A stretch of 64,000 nt of DNA from Paenibacillus kobensis NBRC 15729 (GTDB taxonomy: Bacteria > Bacillota > Bacilli > Paenibacillales > Paenibacillaceae). Shown piece by piece: positions 35,430-43,739 of the stretch. The notes under the pieces are model-generated. The model did no database searches, was not told where the DNA came from, and saw only the letters and a program-made list of their open reading frames with translations. The position numbers and the translations under genes were made by a program. Every line of letters begins with the position of its first letter. The stretch's first letter is position 1. Location of the stretch: positions 124,001 through 188,000 of the forward strand of contig NZ_BILZ01000005.1 in the NCBI RefSeq assembly GCF_004000825.1, given 5' to 3'.

Positions 35430-36683
35430 CTACAAAGCCTGCAGCACATGGTCGAATTGGTAGAACGCGTTCGTTTCGTCCAGCAGCGCTTTCACGCAAT
35501 GTTTAATTTTTTGAGGCTCTAGCTTTTTGATCCGAAGCGCCTTGATAAGCATTTCTAATGCTTCGGCATGCGTTTCTTGCTTAACGCTTTCCCTCTCTCC
35601 TGCCGAGGCATTGTATCTCGTCTTCATTTTCTCGTAGATTTGAATGACTTCCTTATATTCGGCTTGATTCCGGTTATGGTTCTCGGTCGCAACCAGAATG
35701 CTGAGGCATCTGCCTGCGAAATTAGGCATATCCTTCGCAAAGTTCGTGTCGCTTTGGAACAAGCTGTCGAGCTTCTGCTTGTCTTGGAACAGGCCGTAGC
35801 AATACGTTTTCATTTGCGGCAAGCTTTCTTTCACGAACTCCGACAGCAGCAGCTTCGGACTCATTTCGATCGTTGCGGTGACGCCGAACCGATGGAACAG
35901 GTCGATAGCCGACGTGAACAACACCGGTTTGATCAAATGGTAGGTCATGCTTTTGGCGATTTGGTTCGGGTCGGAAAGCGGAGCGCCCGTCTGGTTGGAG
36001 ATGACTGGGAAGTGGAAGGGATAATACGTAAAGCCGTTCACGAATTCCAAATATTCCATGCACATTTCGTTCATGAGCGGGGAATGCATCGGCGGGCCGT
36101 TAAACAGCGGCGATACGAGGGCGCCCCGGTCAAGCATTAGCTGCTCCACCTCATCAAGCTTATCGTTCGCTCCGCTGAGCGCGAACTGGCTGCTGGAATT
36201 GAAGCAGGAGATGAAGACGCTCGCTTCGGCATCGGCCTCTCGAATGCACGCTTCGATCGTTTCCTTATTGGCTTGCTCGATGATGGCCATATGGCCGATA
36301 TTTTTGTTCGTGATGCCGTTTACCAGCTCGCCGCGCTTCATCATAATTTTGACCGCATCTTGGAAACGAACGGCGCCGGCGCTTACCAACGCGGCATATT
36401 CCCCGATGCTGTGGCCGACTGCAAATTGCGGATACACGCCGTAGTCGTCCATGTAAGCTCTGAAGATCGCAATCTCCGTCGTCAGAATAGCAAGCTGCAT
36501 ATTCGTAAACTCATTGATGCCGCTAATGCTGCCGTTGAAGATCAGCTTCGCCATATCGATGCCCGAAACGTCGCTCGCTTCCTCGAACGTTTGTTTCGCA
36601 ATGGCATATTGATCGTAGAACGATTTGCCCATCTGTAAGAACTGGGTTCCTTGCCCTGGAAATATAAAAGCAAACTTATCCAT
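35430..36683 (-). CDS. Trans-acting acyltransferase (extender loading)
   Basis: A 417-residue FabD-like AT, with residues 1-310 as the AT fold and a helical C-terminal extension of about 100 residues. All functional residues are present: GQGTQ at 11-15, Ser92 in GHSIGEY, Arg117 that binds the malonyl-type carboxylate, and His200 in PPMHSPLM. It is the only complete AT in the cluster and must load both ketosynthase modules. Its place next to the FkbH set suggests it takes hydroxymalonyl-ACP, malonyl-CoA or both. AAGGAGG lies eight bases before ATG 36683. Confidence 0.88.
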   Translation of the reverse strand: MDKFAFIFPGQGTQFLQMGKSFYDQYAIAKQTFEEASDVSGIDMAKLIFNGSISGINEFTNMQLAILTTEIAIFRAYMDDYGVYPQFAVGHSIGEYAALVSAGAVRFQDAVKIMMKRGELVNGITNKNIGHMAIIEQANKETIEACIREADAEASVFISCFNSSSQFALSGANDKLDEVEQLMLDRGALVSPLFNGPPMHSPLMNEMCMEYLEFVNGFTYYPFHFPVISNQTGAPLSDPNQIAKSMTYHLIKPVLFTSAIDLFHRFGVTATIEMSPKLLLSEFVKESLPQMKTYCYGLFQDKQKLDSLFQSDTNFAKDMPNFAGRCLSILVATENHNRNQAEYKEVIQIYEKMKTRYNASAGERESVKQETHAEALEMLIKALRIKKLEPQKIKHCVKALLDETNAFYQFDHVLQAL

Positions 36684-36704
36684 TATCGATTCCTCCTTGA
36701 ATTT

Positions 36705-37760
36705 TTAGGGTTCGACAACCAATGTAACGTGTGGAGACAACGGTTGCAGCGATGACAAATCATTTTCGAATAGGACGTAATCCCCCTCCTCCTGAATTTC
36801 CTTGAACCCGGCGAATTTGTACGTGACGTACATCATCCGGTTCTTATCCGTCGAGACGAACTCGGCGCGCAGCGTTGCGCCGGCCTCCTTGGCCAGATGC
36901 ATCAGATGGTTGATCATGACGCTTCCTACGCCGCGCGACATGACACGGCACGACATCAAGAGCAGCTTGATCGTCCATACGTTGTCATTCATCTCTACCA
37001 GGGTAAGTCCGATCTTGCCGTAGCTGCCGTACTTGTCTTCCAATTCGGACACGAGCAGCAGGTGCGAATCGGATTGTCTCAGGGCGTCTAGCTCCTCATA
37101 GGAATACGTATAGCCGGTCGTGTTCAACTGGTGAGTGCGCACGGTCAGCTCTTCCGCCCGCTGCAGGTCACCCTCGCCTACCTTGGCAATAGTGAATTTC
37201 ATATTAAGCGATGCTAGAAACTCTTCTTGTGTCCCGACGAATTGTTCTTCTAAGTTGTTCCGTGTAATATCGCTCATGTACATCTGCCTGCGGTTCTTCG
37301 AATCTTCCGTAATAAAACGCGGATTCATTTCGGGCATGTCCAGCAGGCCAGGCAATTCCGTTACATCGAGGCAGAGCACGTCCGGATGCACGAAGTTGAC
37401 TTCTTCCCGTTCGAAAGGCTGATCGTCTACAAAGGCCAGCGTGTCGATGCCGATGTTGATTGAGCCGGCAATAGCGGACAGCGAAGACGATTTCGAATTC
37501 CAATTGATCTGCGGGTAAATAAAATATTCCGCAAGCCCGAACGCTTCGAGCTTGTCCATGGCGCTCTTATGCTCGTTCTTGCTTGCAATGGACTGCAGAA
37601 TGCCGCGGCTGTCCAGCGCCTTAATGATGTCGACAATGCCCTCTCGAAGGGAGACGTTGACGTCCTCCAGCAGAACGCCTTCCCAAACCGTGTTGTCCAA
37701 ATCCCATACGACGCATTTCACCTTTTGCCGTACTTTTGTTCCAACGCTTTCATTTGTCAT
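36705..37760 (-). CDS. fkbH: FkbH-like glyceryl-ACP forming enzyme (HAD superfamily)
   Basis: A 351-residue protein with a HAD phosphatase-like core (WDLDNTVWEG, Asp20 and Asp22; later FVDDQPFEREEV) and a GNAT-like C-terminal half (SCRVMSRGVGSVMINHL). FkbH-type enzymes remove phosphate from 1,3-bisphosphoglycerate and load the glyceryl group onto a dedicated ACP. This is the first step toward methoxy- or hydroxymalonyl-ACP extender units. It is followed by the two dehydrogenases and the ACP needed for that route (37789-40069). Start ATG 37760 with GAGGTGA upstream. Confidence 0.9.
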   Translation of the reverse strand: MTNESVGTKVRQKVKCVVWDLDNTVWEGVLLEDVNVSLREGIVDIIKALDSRGILQSIASKNEHKSAMDKLEAFGLAEYFIYPQINWNSKSSSLSAIAGSINIGIDTLAFVDDQPFEREEVNFVHPDVLCLDVTELPGLLDMPEMNPRFITEDSKNRRQMYMSDITRNNLEEQFVGTQEEFLASLNMKFTIAKVGEGDLQRAEELTVRTHQLNTTGYTYSYEELDALRQSDSHLLLVSELEDKYGSYGKIGLTLVEMNDNVWTIKLLLMSCRVMSRGVGSVMINHLMHLAKEAGATLRAEFVSTDKNRMMYVTYKFAGFKEIQEEGDYVLFENDLSSLQPLSPHVTLVVEP

Positions 37761-37788
37761 CTCTAATCACCTCAGATTGGATTGATCG

Positions 37789-38928
37789 TTACGTCGCACT
37801 CAGCATGTTTCTGGCGATGAGCATCTCGTGCATCTGCGTGGTTCCTTCGATAATTTCATTGATCTTCGCATCGCGCATATAGCGCTCTACCGGATAATCC
37901 GAGCTGCAGCCGTTCGCCCCGTGAATTTGCACCGCGTCGCTTGCCGCCTTATTGACCATTCCAGATGCAAAATATTTGGCTGTCCACGTCTCCATGATGG
38001 AATCGGGATCCATCATTTCTCTTAAATGGCCTGCGTGGCAGCATAACAGCCTTGCGGCCTTTACATTGACCGCCATCTCCGTCAGCATCTTCTGAATGAG
38101 CTGATTGTCTCCAAGCGGAGCGCCGAATTGCTTCCGCTGGCTTGCATATTGGAGCGACTGCTCCAGGCAGGCTTGTCCGAGGCCTACGCAGCCGCAGGCG
38201 ACCGTATATCTGCCATAGTCGAGACAGTTCAACGCGACATGCGATAAGCCAATCCCCACTAAGCCCAACAGATTTTGTTGAGGGATGACGCAATCTTCGA
38301 GGCGCAGCTCAGCCAGCATTGAGCCTCTGACGCCCATCATTCCCGTAATCGGCGTCCGGCTGAAGCCGGGGGAATCGCTTGGGACTAGAAAAGCGGTCGG
38401 CTTGCCCTCGCACTGTGCGAAGAGCAAATAAACATCTGCGATTTGCCCCATCGTGATCCATTTTTTACGCCCGTTCAGCACGTAGCCGTCCTCCGTTAGA
38501 ACCGCCGTCGTCTGCACGCTCTTCGCGTCGCTTCCCACCTCCCGCTCCGTCAGCGCGAAGGCGCCAACGAGCGACCCGTCAGCCAGCCCAGGCAGCCATT
38601 GGTGCCGCTGCTCATCCGAGCCCCATCGAAGAATAGCCAATGCGGCCATTCCGTGTACGGTCAGCAGACTCCGGATCGAAGAACAGCCGCGTCCGAGCTC
38701 CTCGTTCAACATCCCGACCGTCACCCAGTCGAGTCCCATGCCGCCGTATTCCTTCGGCAGCATCGAACCCAGATAGCCCTTTTCTTTCAGCTTCTCGATC
38801 AAAGAGGGCGCTATCCGCTCCGTCTTGTCACTCTCGGCTGCGCTCGGCGCCACGACCTCGTCCGTGAACGCCTTGAATTCGTCCTTCCACTGCAGTTGCC
38901 GCTTCGTCAGCTCAACCGTCGTCATCAT
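37789..38928 (-). CDS. fkbI: Acyl-CoA dehydrogenase family protein, FkbI-like
   Basis: A 379-residue flavoprotein with the acyl-CoA dehydrogenase layout: N-terminal helices, the ALTEREVGSD substrate and FAD block, and the C-terminal QIHGANG...IEGTTQMHEMLIAR region. In FkbI-type enzymes the substrate sits on an ACP and is oxidised from hydroxymalonyl-semialdehyde level to the acid. It begins by a TAATG overlap at the stop of the ACP gene. Together with FkbH, the ACP and the hydroxyacyl dehydrogenase it makes a complete set for hydroxymalonyl-ACP. Confidence 0.88.
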   Translation of the reverse strand: MMTTVELTKRQLQWKDEFKAFTDEVVAPSAAESDKTERIAPSLIEKLKEKGYLGSMLPKEYGGMGLDWVTVGMLNEELGRGCSSIRSLLTVHGMAALAILRWGSDEQRHQWLPGLADGSLVGAFALTEREVGSDAKSVQTTAVLTEDGYVLNGRKKWITMGQIADVYLLFAQCEGKPTAFLVPSDSPGFSRTPITGMMGVRGSMLAELRLEDCVIPQQNLLGLVGIGLSHVALNCLDYGRYTVACGCVGLGQACLEQSLQYASQRKQFGAPLGDNQLIQKMLTEMAVNVKAARLLCCHAGHLREMMDPDSIMETWTAKYFASGMVNKAASDAVQIHGANGCSSDYPVERYMRDAKINEIIEGTTQMHEMLIARNMLSAT

Positions 38929-39164
38929 TAGCTGGCCTTCCGCTCAATAAACTCGCAGATCGCGTTAATGGAGCTGAAATTTTTCATATCGAGATCCTTG
39001 TTATCGACGCGAACCCCGAATTCTTTCTCCAGAAACATGACGAGCTGCATCGCAAACAACGAGTTGACGTACCCGAGCGCAAAAATATCATCATGATCCT
39101 GCAGCTCAGCCTTTCTAAAAAAACGGTTCAAAAACGCCTTAATCCGATCCTTTGCCTCATTCAT
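38928..39164 (-). CDS. fkbJ: Acyl carrier protein for the glycolytic extender unit, FkbJ-like
   Basis: A 78-residue discrete ACP. The phosphopantetheine serine is Ser35 in FALGYVNSLFAMQL, a pattern typical of FkbJ/ZmaD-type carriers rather than the DSL motif of fatty-acid ACP. Start ATG 39164 is preceded by AAAGGGG. Its neighbours on both sides are the two dehydrogenases that would act on its glyceryl thioester. A phosphopantetheinyl transferase is not encoded in this window. Confidence 0.88.
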   Translation of the reverse strand: MNEAKDRIKAFLNRFFRKAELQDHDDIFALGYVNSLFAMQLVMFLEKEFGVRVDNKDLDMKNFSSINAICEFIERKAS

Positions 39165-39220
39165 TACAAAATTCCCCTTTCGATAATTGGATGATAGGGA
39201 GGCCCTATGCCTCCGGAATC

Positions 39221-40069
39221 TTAAGAATAGGTATAAAAACCTTTGCCGGTCTTTCTGCCGTGCAGGCCAGCGTCCACCATCTTACGGAGCAGCGGGCAGC
39301 AGCGGAATTTGGAATCCTGATAGCTTTCGTACAGGACGTCGAGCGAATGGACTACCGTATCCAAGCCGATCAAATCGGCGGTTTCCAGCGGGCCCATTTT
39401 ATGCGCATAACATTTTTTGAAAATATCGTCCACTTCCTCCGGCGTAGCGACCTGATCTTGCACGACGAAAGCAGCCTCGTTCATCAGCAAATGGGATAGG
39501 CGGTTGGACACAAAGCCGGGATAGTCATTCACAACGATCGATTCCTTGCCGATGGATTCCATCAACTGCTTCGTCTGTTCGATCGTCGACTCCGTCGTAT
39601 GATAACCCCGGATCACTTCGACCGCATGCTTCATCGGCACCGGGTTCATGAAATGAACGCCGATAATGTGGGACGGCCGCGCGGTCAGCGCCGCAACCTT
39701 CGTAATCGAGACGCAAGACGTATTCACGAGGACAATGCAATCGTCCGGACAGATCGAATCGATCTTCGTGTGAACGTCCTTCTTGATCTCCCAATTCTCC
39801 GTCACGTTCTCTACGATAAAGCTCGCATCTTCCAGCAGCCCGTAGTCGGCAGAGAATGTGATTCGGTCCAGCACCGCCTCAGGCTCGACCGAATGGCCGC
39901 TCTTTTGGAACAGGTTCTGAAACCGGGCGTTCGTATAAATCTCGTCGCGCGCTTGCTCCAGCGCACGCTCATCGATATCGATAAGCACAACCGGATAGCC
40001 GTACTGGGCGAAATTTTGCGCTACCCCTCTCCCCATTACGCCGGCCCCGATAACACCGATTTTGTTCAC
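39221..40069 (-). CDS. fkbK: 3-hydroxyacyl dehydrogenase family protein, FkbK-like
   Basis: A 282-residue NAD-dependent enzyme. The N-terminal Rossmann fold begins NKIGVIGAGVMGRG, followed by NTSCVSIT and the catalytic GVHFMNPVPMKHAVE, and a C-terminal helical domain. FkbK-type proteins oxidise the C3 hydroxyl of glyceryl-ACP to an aldehyde. The start is GTG 40069, exactly eight bases after GGAGG; an in-frame ATG at 40084 would overlap that ribosome site. It is the first of the four extender-unit genes in transcription order. Confidence 0.87.
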   Translation of the reverse strand: MNKIGVIGAGVMGRGVAQNFAQYGYPVVLIDIDERALEQARDEIYTNARFQNLFQKSGHSVEPEAVLDRITFSADYGLLEDASFIVENVTENWEIKKDVHTKIDSICPDDCIVLVNTSCVSITKVAALTARPSHIIGVHFMNPVPMKHAVEVIRGYHTTESTIEQTKQLMESIGKESIVVNDYPGFVSNRLSHLLMNEAAFVVQDQVATPEEVDDIFKKCYAHKMGPLETADLIGLDTVVHSLDVLYESYQDSKFRCCPLLRKMVDAGLHGRKTGKGFYTYS

Positions 40070-40096
40070 GTTTGGAACCTCCATCTGTTTTGAAAT

Positions 40097-40357
40097 TTAC
40101 GGCTGCACGCCATATTTATGCGAGAGCAAGGCTGAAATCTTGCGTATGGTGGAGAAGGTATCGACCAACAAATCCTGGTCGTCGATTTGAATGTCGAAGT
40201 TGACCTCCAAATTGACGATTAGCTTGATCGTTACGATGGAATCCAACCCTTCCGAGCGCAAATCCGTATCCGGATCAAGATTCGCTTTGTCGCCGAGTAA
40301 GTCGCGCAGCTCCTGTGCGATGAGTTGTTCCAACGAAGACGCTTGGTCTAGTTTCAA
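40097..40357 (-). CDS. Acyl carrier protein, probable partner of the amino-acid ligase
   Basis: An 86-residue ACP with Ser40 in SEGLDSIVTIKL. The start is TTG 40357, which overlaps the stop of the ligase gene as TTGA; AAGGAG lies eight bases upstream. Reading from the ATG at 40438 would put a nonsense N-terminus in front. Because the two genes are translationally coupled, this carrier is the likely acceptor of the amino acid activated by the ligase. It would then present it to KS1 as the starter unit. Confidence 0.85.
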   Translation of the reverse strand: MKLDQASSLEQLIAQELRDLLGDKANLDPDTDLRSEGLDSIVTIKLIVNLEVNFDIQIDDQDLLVDTFSTIRKISALLSHKYGVQP

Positions 40358-41496
40358 ACTAACAACTCCTTCTCGATTTGGTTGTCCGGCCATTGGGATA
40401 AGCTGCGCCCATGAACATCGATGTAAGCCTCTTTCCATCGGTCCATGCCGAATGCGACGCAGCCCGACTGCAAGAGCGCATCGGCAGTATCTGTAATCTC
40501 GTACTTGGAGCAGAGCGTATCCGCGCAGTAGTTGAAAGAGGCGATCGATACTTCTTTATTGCTAGAGGTGGTGACGAGCAATTCGTATTTGGCGTTGCTC
40601 ATCATCTGGTAGGCTCCCTTAGTCTTCAGATCTTGGCTGAAAAAGAACGGGTCGGTCGCCGTTGCGATTCTCCCCTTCATGCCTAACGATTCAAAAAAGC
40701 GCCAGACATCCTCCATAATCTGATTGCGCATCGTGACGACCCAATCTTCCTTACCGACATATACAATTTCCCGCATCGTAAATTCGTTGCGTCTAAAGTT
40801 ATTTTTCCGCCATTCGATCTCGTGCCGGAAGCATCTCCCTTTGCCTGTCAATATGGTTTCAGTGGTTAGCTTCTTCCCTTGAAGCTCCTCGTAACAGTGA
40901 TAGCAAATGCACGGCTGCAGTACATCGCCATGGAAACACAAGGAATCGTCATACGACTCCTGCTGCGCATTGGCACGGAAATGGTTGATCGATTGGTAAT
41001 TGTGCGGCACGGAGACAACGCCGTAAATATTTTGCGGAAAATGAATATGGTATTGATTGCGGTCCATATTGTTCTTATTCAATACCGAAGGATAATCTCT
41101 TAATGCCGCGCCATAGCTCATAGCGATGCGCAAAAATTGTTCATCCAATTTCTCGAGCAAACGAATATCGAATTCGTCGTAATAGCCTTGCGGGGCTGCA
41201 TCCGCCTCCGTTGTCGCAGCAGTCTCCATGGAAGACTCCTCGCCGATGTTGCTCTTCACGACTCGTTCTTTGATCACGCGCGTATGTTCAAGGCTGACGC
41301 AAAGCTCTTGATAGGACGCCCGCAATTCATTCAACGGCGCCGAATGCTGATCGCAATCGCTGACGGTCAGATGGACGGCATGCGCCTCTTTGTCATATGA
41401 AACGGCCGTTATCATTTCGGATAAATACGGAATGCGGTCTAACAAGATTCCGGCTTTGTCAACCAGCTTTCCTGGTATTTCAAGCGTTACATCCAT
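40354..41496 (-). CDS. Amino acid:[carrier protein] ligase, class II aaRS-like
   Basis: A 380-residue relative of atypical seryl-tRNA synthetases that charge a carrier protein instead of tRNA. The first ~105 residues are variable and acidic. The catalytic core then shows a Cys-rich PCICYHCYEEL (Cys196/198), motif 2 RCFRHE (Glu226), NYCADTLCSKY, and motif 3 SGCVAFGMDR (Cys346, Arg353). The Cys/Glu/Cys set matches the zinc site of this enzyme group. No tRNA-binding coiled coil is present. It is the first gene of the polyketide operon and is coupled to an ACP, which points to an aminoacyl starter. The known group prefers glycine or alanine; the substrate here is unproven. Confidence 0.82.
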   Translation of the reverse strand: MDVTLEIPGKLVDKAGILLDRIPYLSEMITAVSYDKEAHAVHLTVSDCDQHSAPLNELRASYQELCVSLEHTRVIKERVVKSNIGEESSMETAATTEADAAPQGYYDEFDIRLLEKLDEQFLRIAMSYGAALRDYPSVLNKNNMDRNQYHIHFPQNIYGVVSVPHNYQSINHFRANAQQESYDDSLCFHGDVLQPCICYHCYEELQGKKLTTETILTGKGRCFRHEIEWRKNNFRRNEFTMREIVYVGKEDWVVTMRNQIMEDVWRFFESLGMKGRIATATDPFFFSQDLKTKGAYQMMSNAKYELLVTTSSNKEVSIASFNYCADTLCSKYEITDTADALLQSGCVAFGMDRWKEAYIDVHGRSLSQWPDNQIEKELLV

Positions 41497-41890
41497 TACC
41501 TTAGCCCCTCTCGATTAGATATGTGCCGATATTTCGACTTCAACCAGTTTTATCTTTTCTGTACCACCGCCTCATGTTATTATTTTACATACCATGCAGA
41601 GGATAGCTAAAATAGATTGTGTAAACAGCTGCACAACGCCTAACAACGCTTCTCATCGACGCCCGCTGCTGGCAATCGCCATACAGTCAACGGCTAGTTC
41701 AAGAATGAATGAAAGTTATGGGAGCGAGTTATCCTCAGCAGGCTTGATAAGGGGGGGATGCGGGTAGCGTTGCGGCTTTGGGGCTAGCTTCATGATACAA
41801 CTTACTATCTAGCCCAATTGCAAGCAATAGAATCTGTAGAATAAACACGCATGTAAAATGTTAGCCCATGTCGAAAAGAGAGGGACGATC
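41497..41890. promoter_or_regulatory. Divergent promoter region of the polyketide cluster
   Basis: This 394-base gap separates the minus-strand polyketide operon from the plus-strand AraC regulator and must contain both promoters. No gene is seen. It is AT-rich next to the ligase start (TAAAATAATAACAT on the minus strand) and near 41820-41860. No convincing paired -35/-10 boxes or regulator palindrome could be fixed by eye. Confidence 0.45.
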
Positions 41891-42634
41891 GTGAAATTCA
41901 AAACAATCATTCGTGACAGCATCTTATTTCCGGGGGGGTTCGTAAAGTGGTCGCTTTGCAAATATGATTTTATATTTATTAAATCCGATGAGGTCGTGGA
42001 AGTTGGCTTCAACCGTACCGATGCCAAGTTAAGCGGAGAGACAGCCGGACTATTTCAATGCAGCTACGGTCCATTCTCCATTCGAGCCGCTAGCAACCGT
42101 TCCGTCCGCATTAAAGGCATTACCTTTTCTTGCGGCATGATTTTGCATAAAAATTTTTTTACAACCGATTTCGATCAAGCACCCTTTCTCGCCATGCTGC
42201 AAGAGAGCGCACCGCTCGAAGCGTGCCGTTCCGGCATCCTCAAGGCGATGGAAAATTTCAATCTCCCCCAGCAGCAGCAAGGCAACCGGGAACGGATTGA
42301 CCCGAGATTGATTCAATTGAACCGGTACATTCGTACAAACTACACCGCGCCAATAACCCTGCAGGACTTAGCAGATTTTGTTGGTGTTCACCCTACCTAT
42401 TTAAGCAACACCTATTCGAAAGTATTCAAGATTTCTCCTATTTTTTATGTGAACCAATTAAGAATGAATGCAGCCAAGGAGCTGCTGATTCAATCGGACA
42501 AATCGATTAATGAAATCGCACATACGGTCGGCTATAACAGCGTGTCGCAATTCAGCTTAATCTTCAAACGATTCCATTCGAAGACCCCGAGCGCGTTTAG
42601 AAGAGAATCCATGGAGTCCCGGGAAACCGACTAG
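41891..42634 (+). CDS. AraC family regulator, probable controller of the polyketide cluster
   Basis: A 247-residue protein: a sensing domain at about 1-140 without an obvious sugar-binding cupin signature, and a C-terminal double helix-turn-helix (ITLQDLADFVGVHPTYLSNTYSKVF and INEIAHTVGYNSVSQFSLIFKRFHSKTPSAF). Start GTG 41891 is behind GAGAGGG. It is divergent from the polyketide operon and followed 28 bases later by a gene that belongs with such clusters, so it is the natural candidate regulator. Its ligand is unknown. Confidence 0.87.
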   Translation: MKFKTIIRDSILFPGGFVKWSLCKYDFIFIKSDEVVEVGFNRTDAKLSGETAGLFQCSYGPFSIRAASNRSVRIKGITFSCGMILHKNFFTTDFDQAPFLAMLQESAPLEACRSGILKAMENFNLPQQQQGNRERIDPRLIQLNRYIRTNYTAPITLQDLADFVGVHPTYLSNTYSKVFKISPIFYVNQLRMNAAKELLIQSDKSINEIAHTVGYNSVSQFSLIFKRFHSKTPSAFRRESMESRETD

Positions 42635-42662
42635 ATCATTTAAGTGCAAAGGAACGTGTCCA

Positions 42663-43667
42663 ATGGAGACGAAACAGTTGCCGGTTAACGATCCCTTCCT
42701 GAAAGGCTATGTGCATCATGCCTGCTGCTTCTCCATCATCGATCCCCTCAATAATGAGCAGGATGCGCTATGGTTTGCCAATCAATTCATTCAACTCACT
42801 TGCCAGACAAACATTGGCCTGAACCGCAGCGCGCAATTGGATTTCGTGCACGAGACCTTTTTTGCCGCTTATGATTACTTATTGACCATACAAAATTTGC
42901 ACAAAAATATAATTAAGAAGTATACAGGCGGCGTCATTGGATTTGTAATTGACCGGATTAATGAAGATAACTATATCGAGCTAATGGTGAATGAATTTCA
43001 TCTTCCCGGCTCGCCGTCGTATCAAATGAAAGACCATAATCACAATATCTTTATTTACGGCTACAACGTGAACGAAGAGCTGGTTTATGCACGGTATATG
43101 CACAATGGCAGCTTCTCAGATGCTGCGCTTCCTTATCGCACAATTGAAACGGCTTTCCAAACGACCAATGATAGATCCGAATGGTCGCAGTATACGAAGC
43201 TTTACAAAAAGAAAACAGGGGCCATCACATTCGACGGCAAACGGTTTTTCGGCTACATTGCCGACTATTTGAATGCCTCCTGTTACTTCCGAGAAGACGA
43301 CGATAAAGCCTATGGAATAGCCGTTTATCATTACATAATCGACTATTTTGACCGCTTGGAACACAACGAGACCTCCGACGATATCCGGATTCTCCATCTC
43401 TTATGGGAGCACAAAAGAAGCATGTCCCATAGCATGCATTACTTATCGAACAATCGCCTGATGGATATTGAATCCGCCGTGATCGAACAAGTCGATACAA
43501 TCGAGAATCAGACGCTGCTATTACGAAATTTGCACCTCAAAAAACAAATCAAACAAGACAAGCTTTCGATAAAGAAAATCAAAGAGCAGCTAATTGCGAT
43601 CAAGGAAAGGGAAACGATGCTTTATACGAGATTGGCGGAAAAGCGGGATAATTTGGTTATCTATTAA
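42663..43667 (+). CDS. Uncharacterised protein, possibly BtrH-like/papain-fold
   Basis: A 334-residue soluble protein without membrane helices. An N-terminal HHACCFSIID block and a central run with alternating strands (EFHLPGSPSYQMKDHNHN, then IFIYGYN) recall BtrH N-terminal domain proteins. In butirosin biosynthesis BtrH moves an amino-acyl chain from a carrier protein onto an acceptor. The Cys22/His18-19 region and His near 125-127 could be the catalytic pair. A long charged coiled coil (about 265-325) closes the protein. It follows the AraC gene by 28 bases and ends in a strong terminator. The family link is tentative; an acyl-transfer or release role for the polyketide is attractive but inferred. 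Confidence 0.45.
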   Translation: METKQLPVNDPFLKGYVHHACCFSIIDPLNNEQDALWFANQFIQLTCQTNIGLNRSAQLDFVHETFFAAYDYLLTIQNLHKNIIKKYTGGVIGFVIDRINEDNYIELMVNEFHLPGSPSYQMKDHNHNIFIYGYNVNEELVYARYMHNGSFSDAALPYRTIETAFQTTNDRSEWSQYTKLYKKKTGAITFDGKRFFGYIADYLNASCYFREDDDKAYGIAVYHYIIDYFDRLEHNETSDDIRILHLLWEHKRSMSHSMHYLSNNRLMDIESAVIEQVDTIENQTLLLRNLHLKKQIKQDKLSIKKIKEQLIAIKERETMLYTRLAEKRDNLVIY

Positions 43668-43707
43668 AAATAGCAGCGCTAGGGCGAATGTCCCTGCGCT
43701 GCTATTT
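43668..43707. terminator. Bidirectional terminator between convergent genes
   Basis: A perfect 12-base stem AAATAGCAGCGC/GCGCTGCTATTT with a partly paired inner loop, immediately after the stop of the gene ending at 43667 and 32 bases from the LacI gene stop. T-rich feet occur on both strands. Confidence 0.85.
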
Positions 43708-43739
43708 CAATTCCATTTTATTGAATGATGACACTGATA

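Noticed and set aside
20598-41496. Identification of the polyketide as zwittermicin A
   Set aside because: The hydroxymalonyl logic is shared, but there is no NRPS module, no aminomalonyl set and only two KS modules, so it is a different compound.
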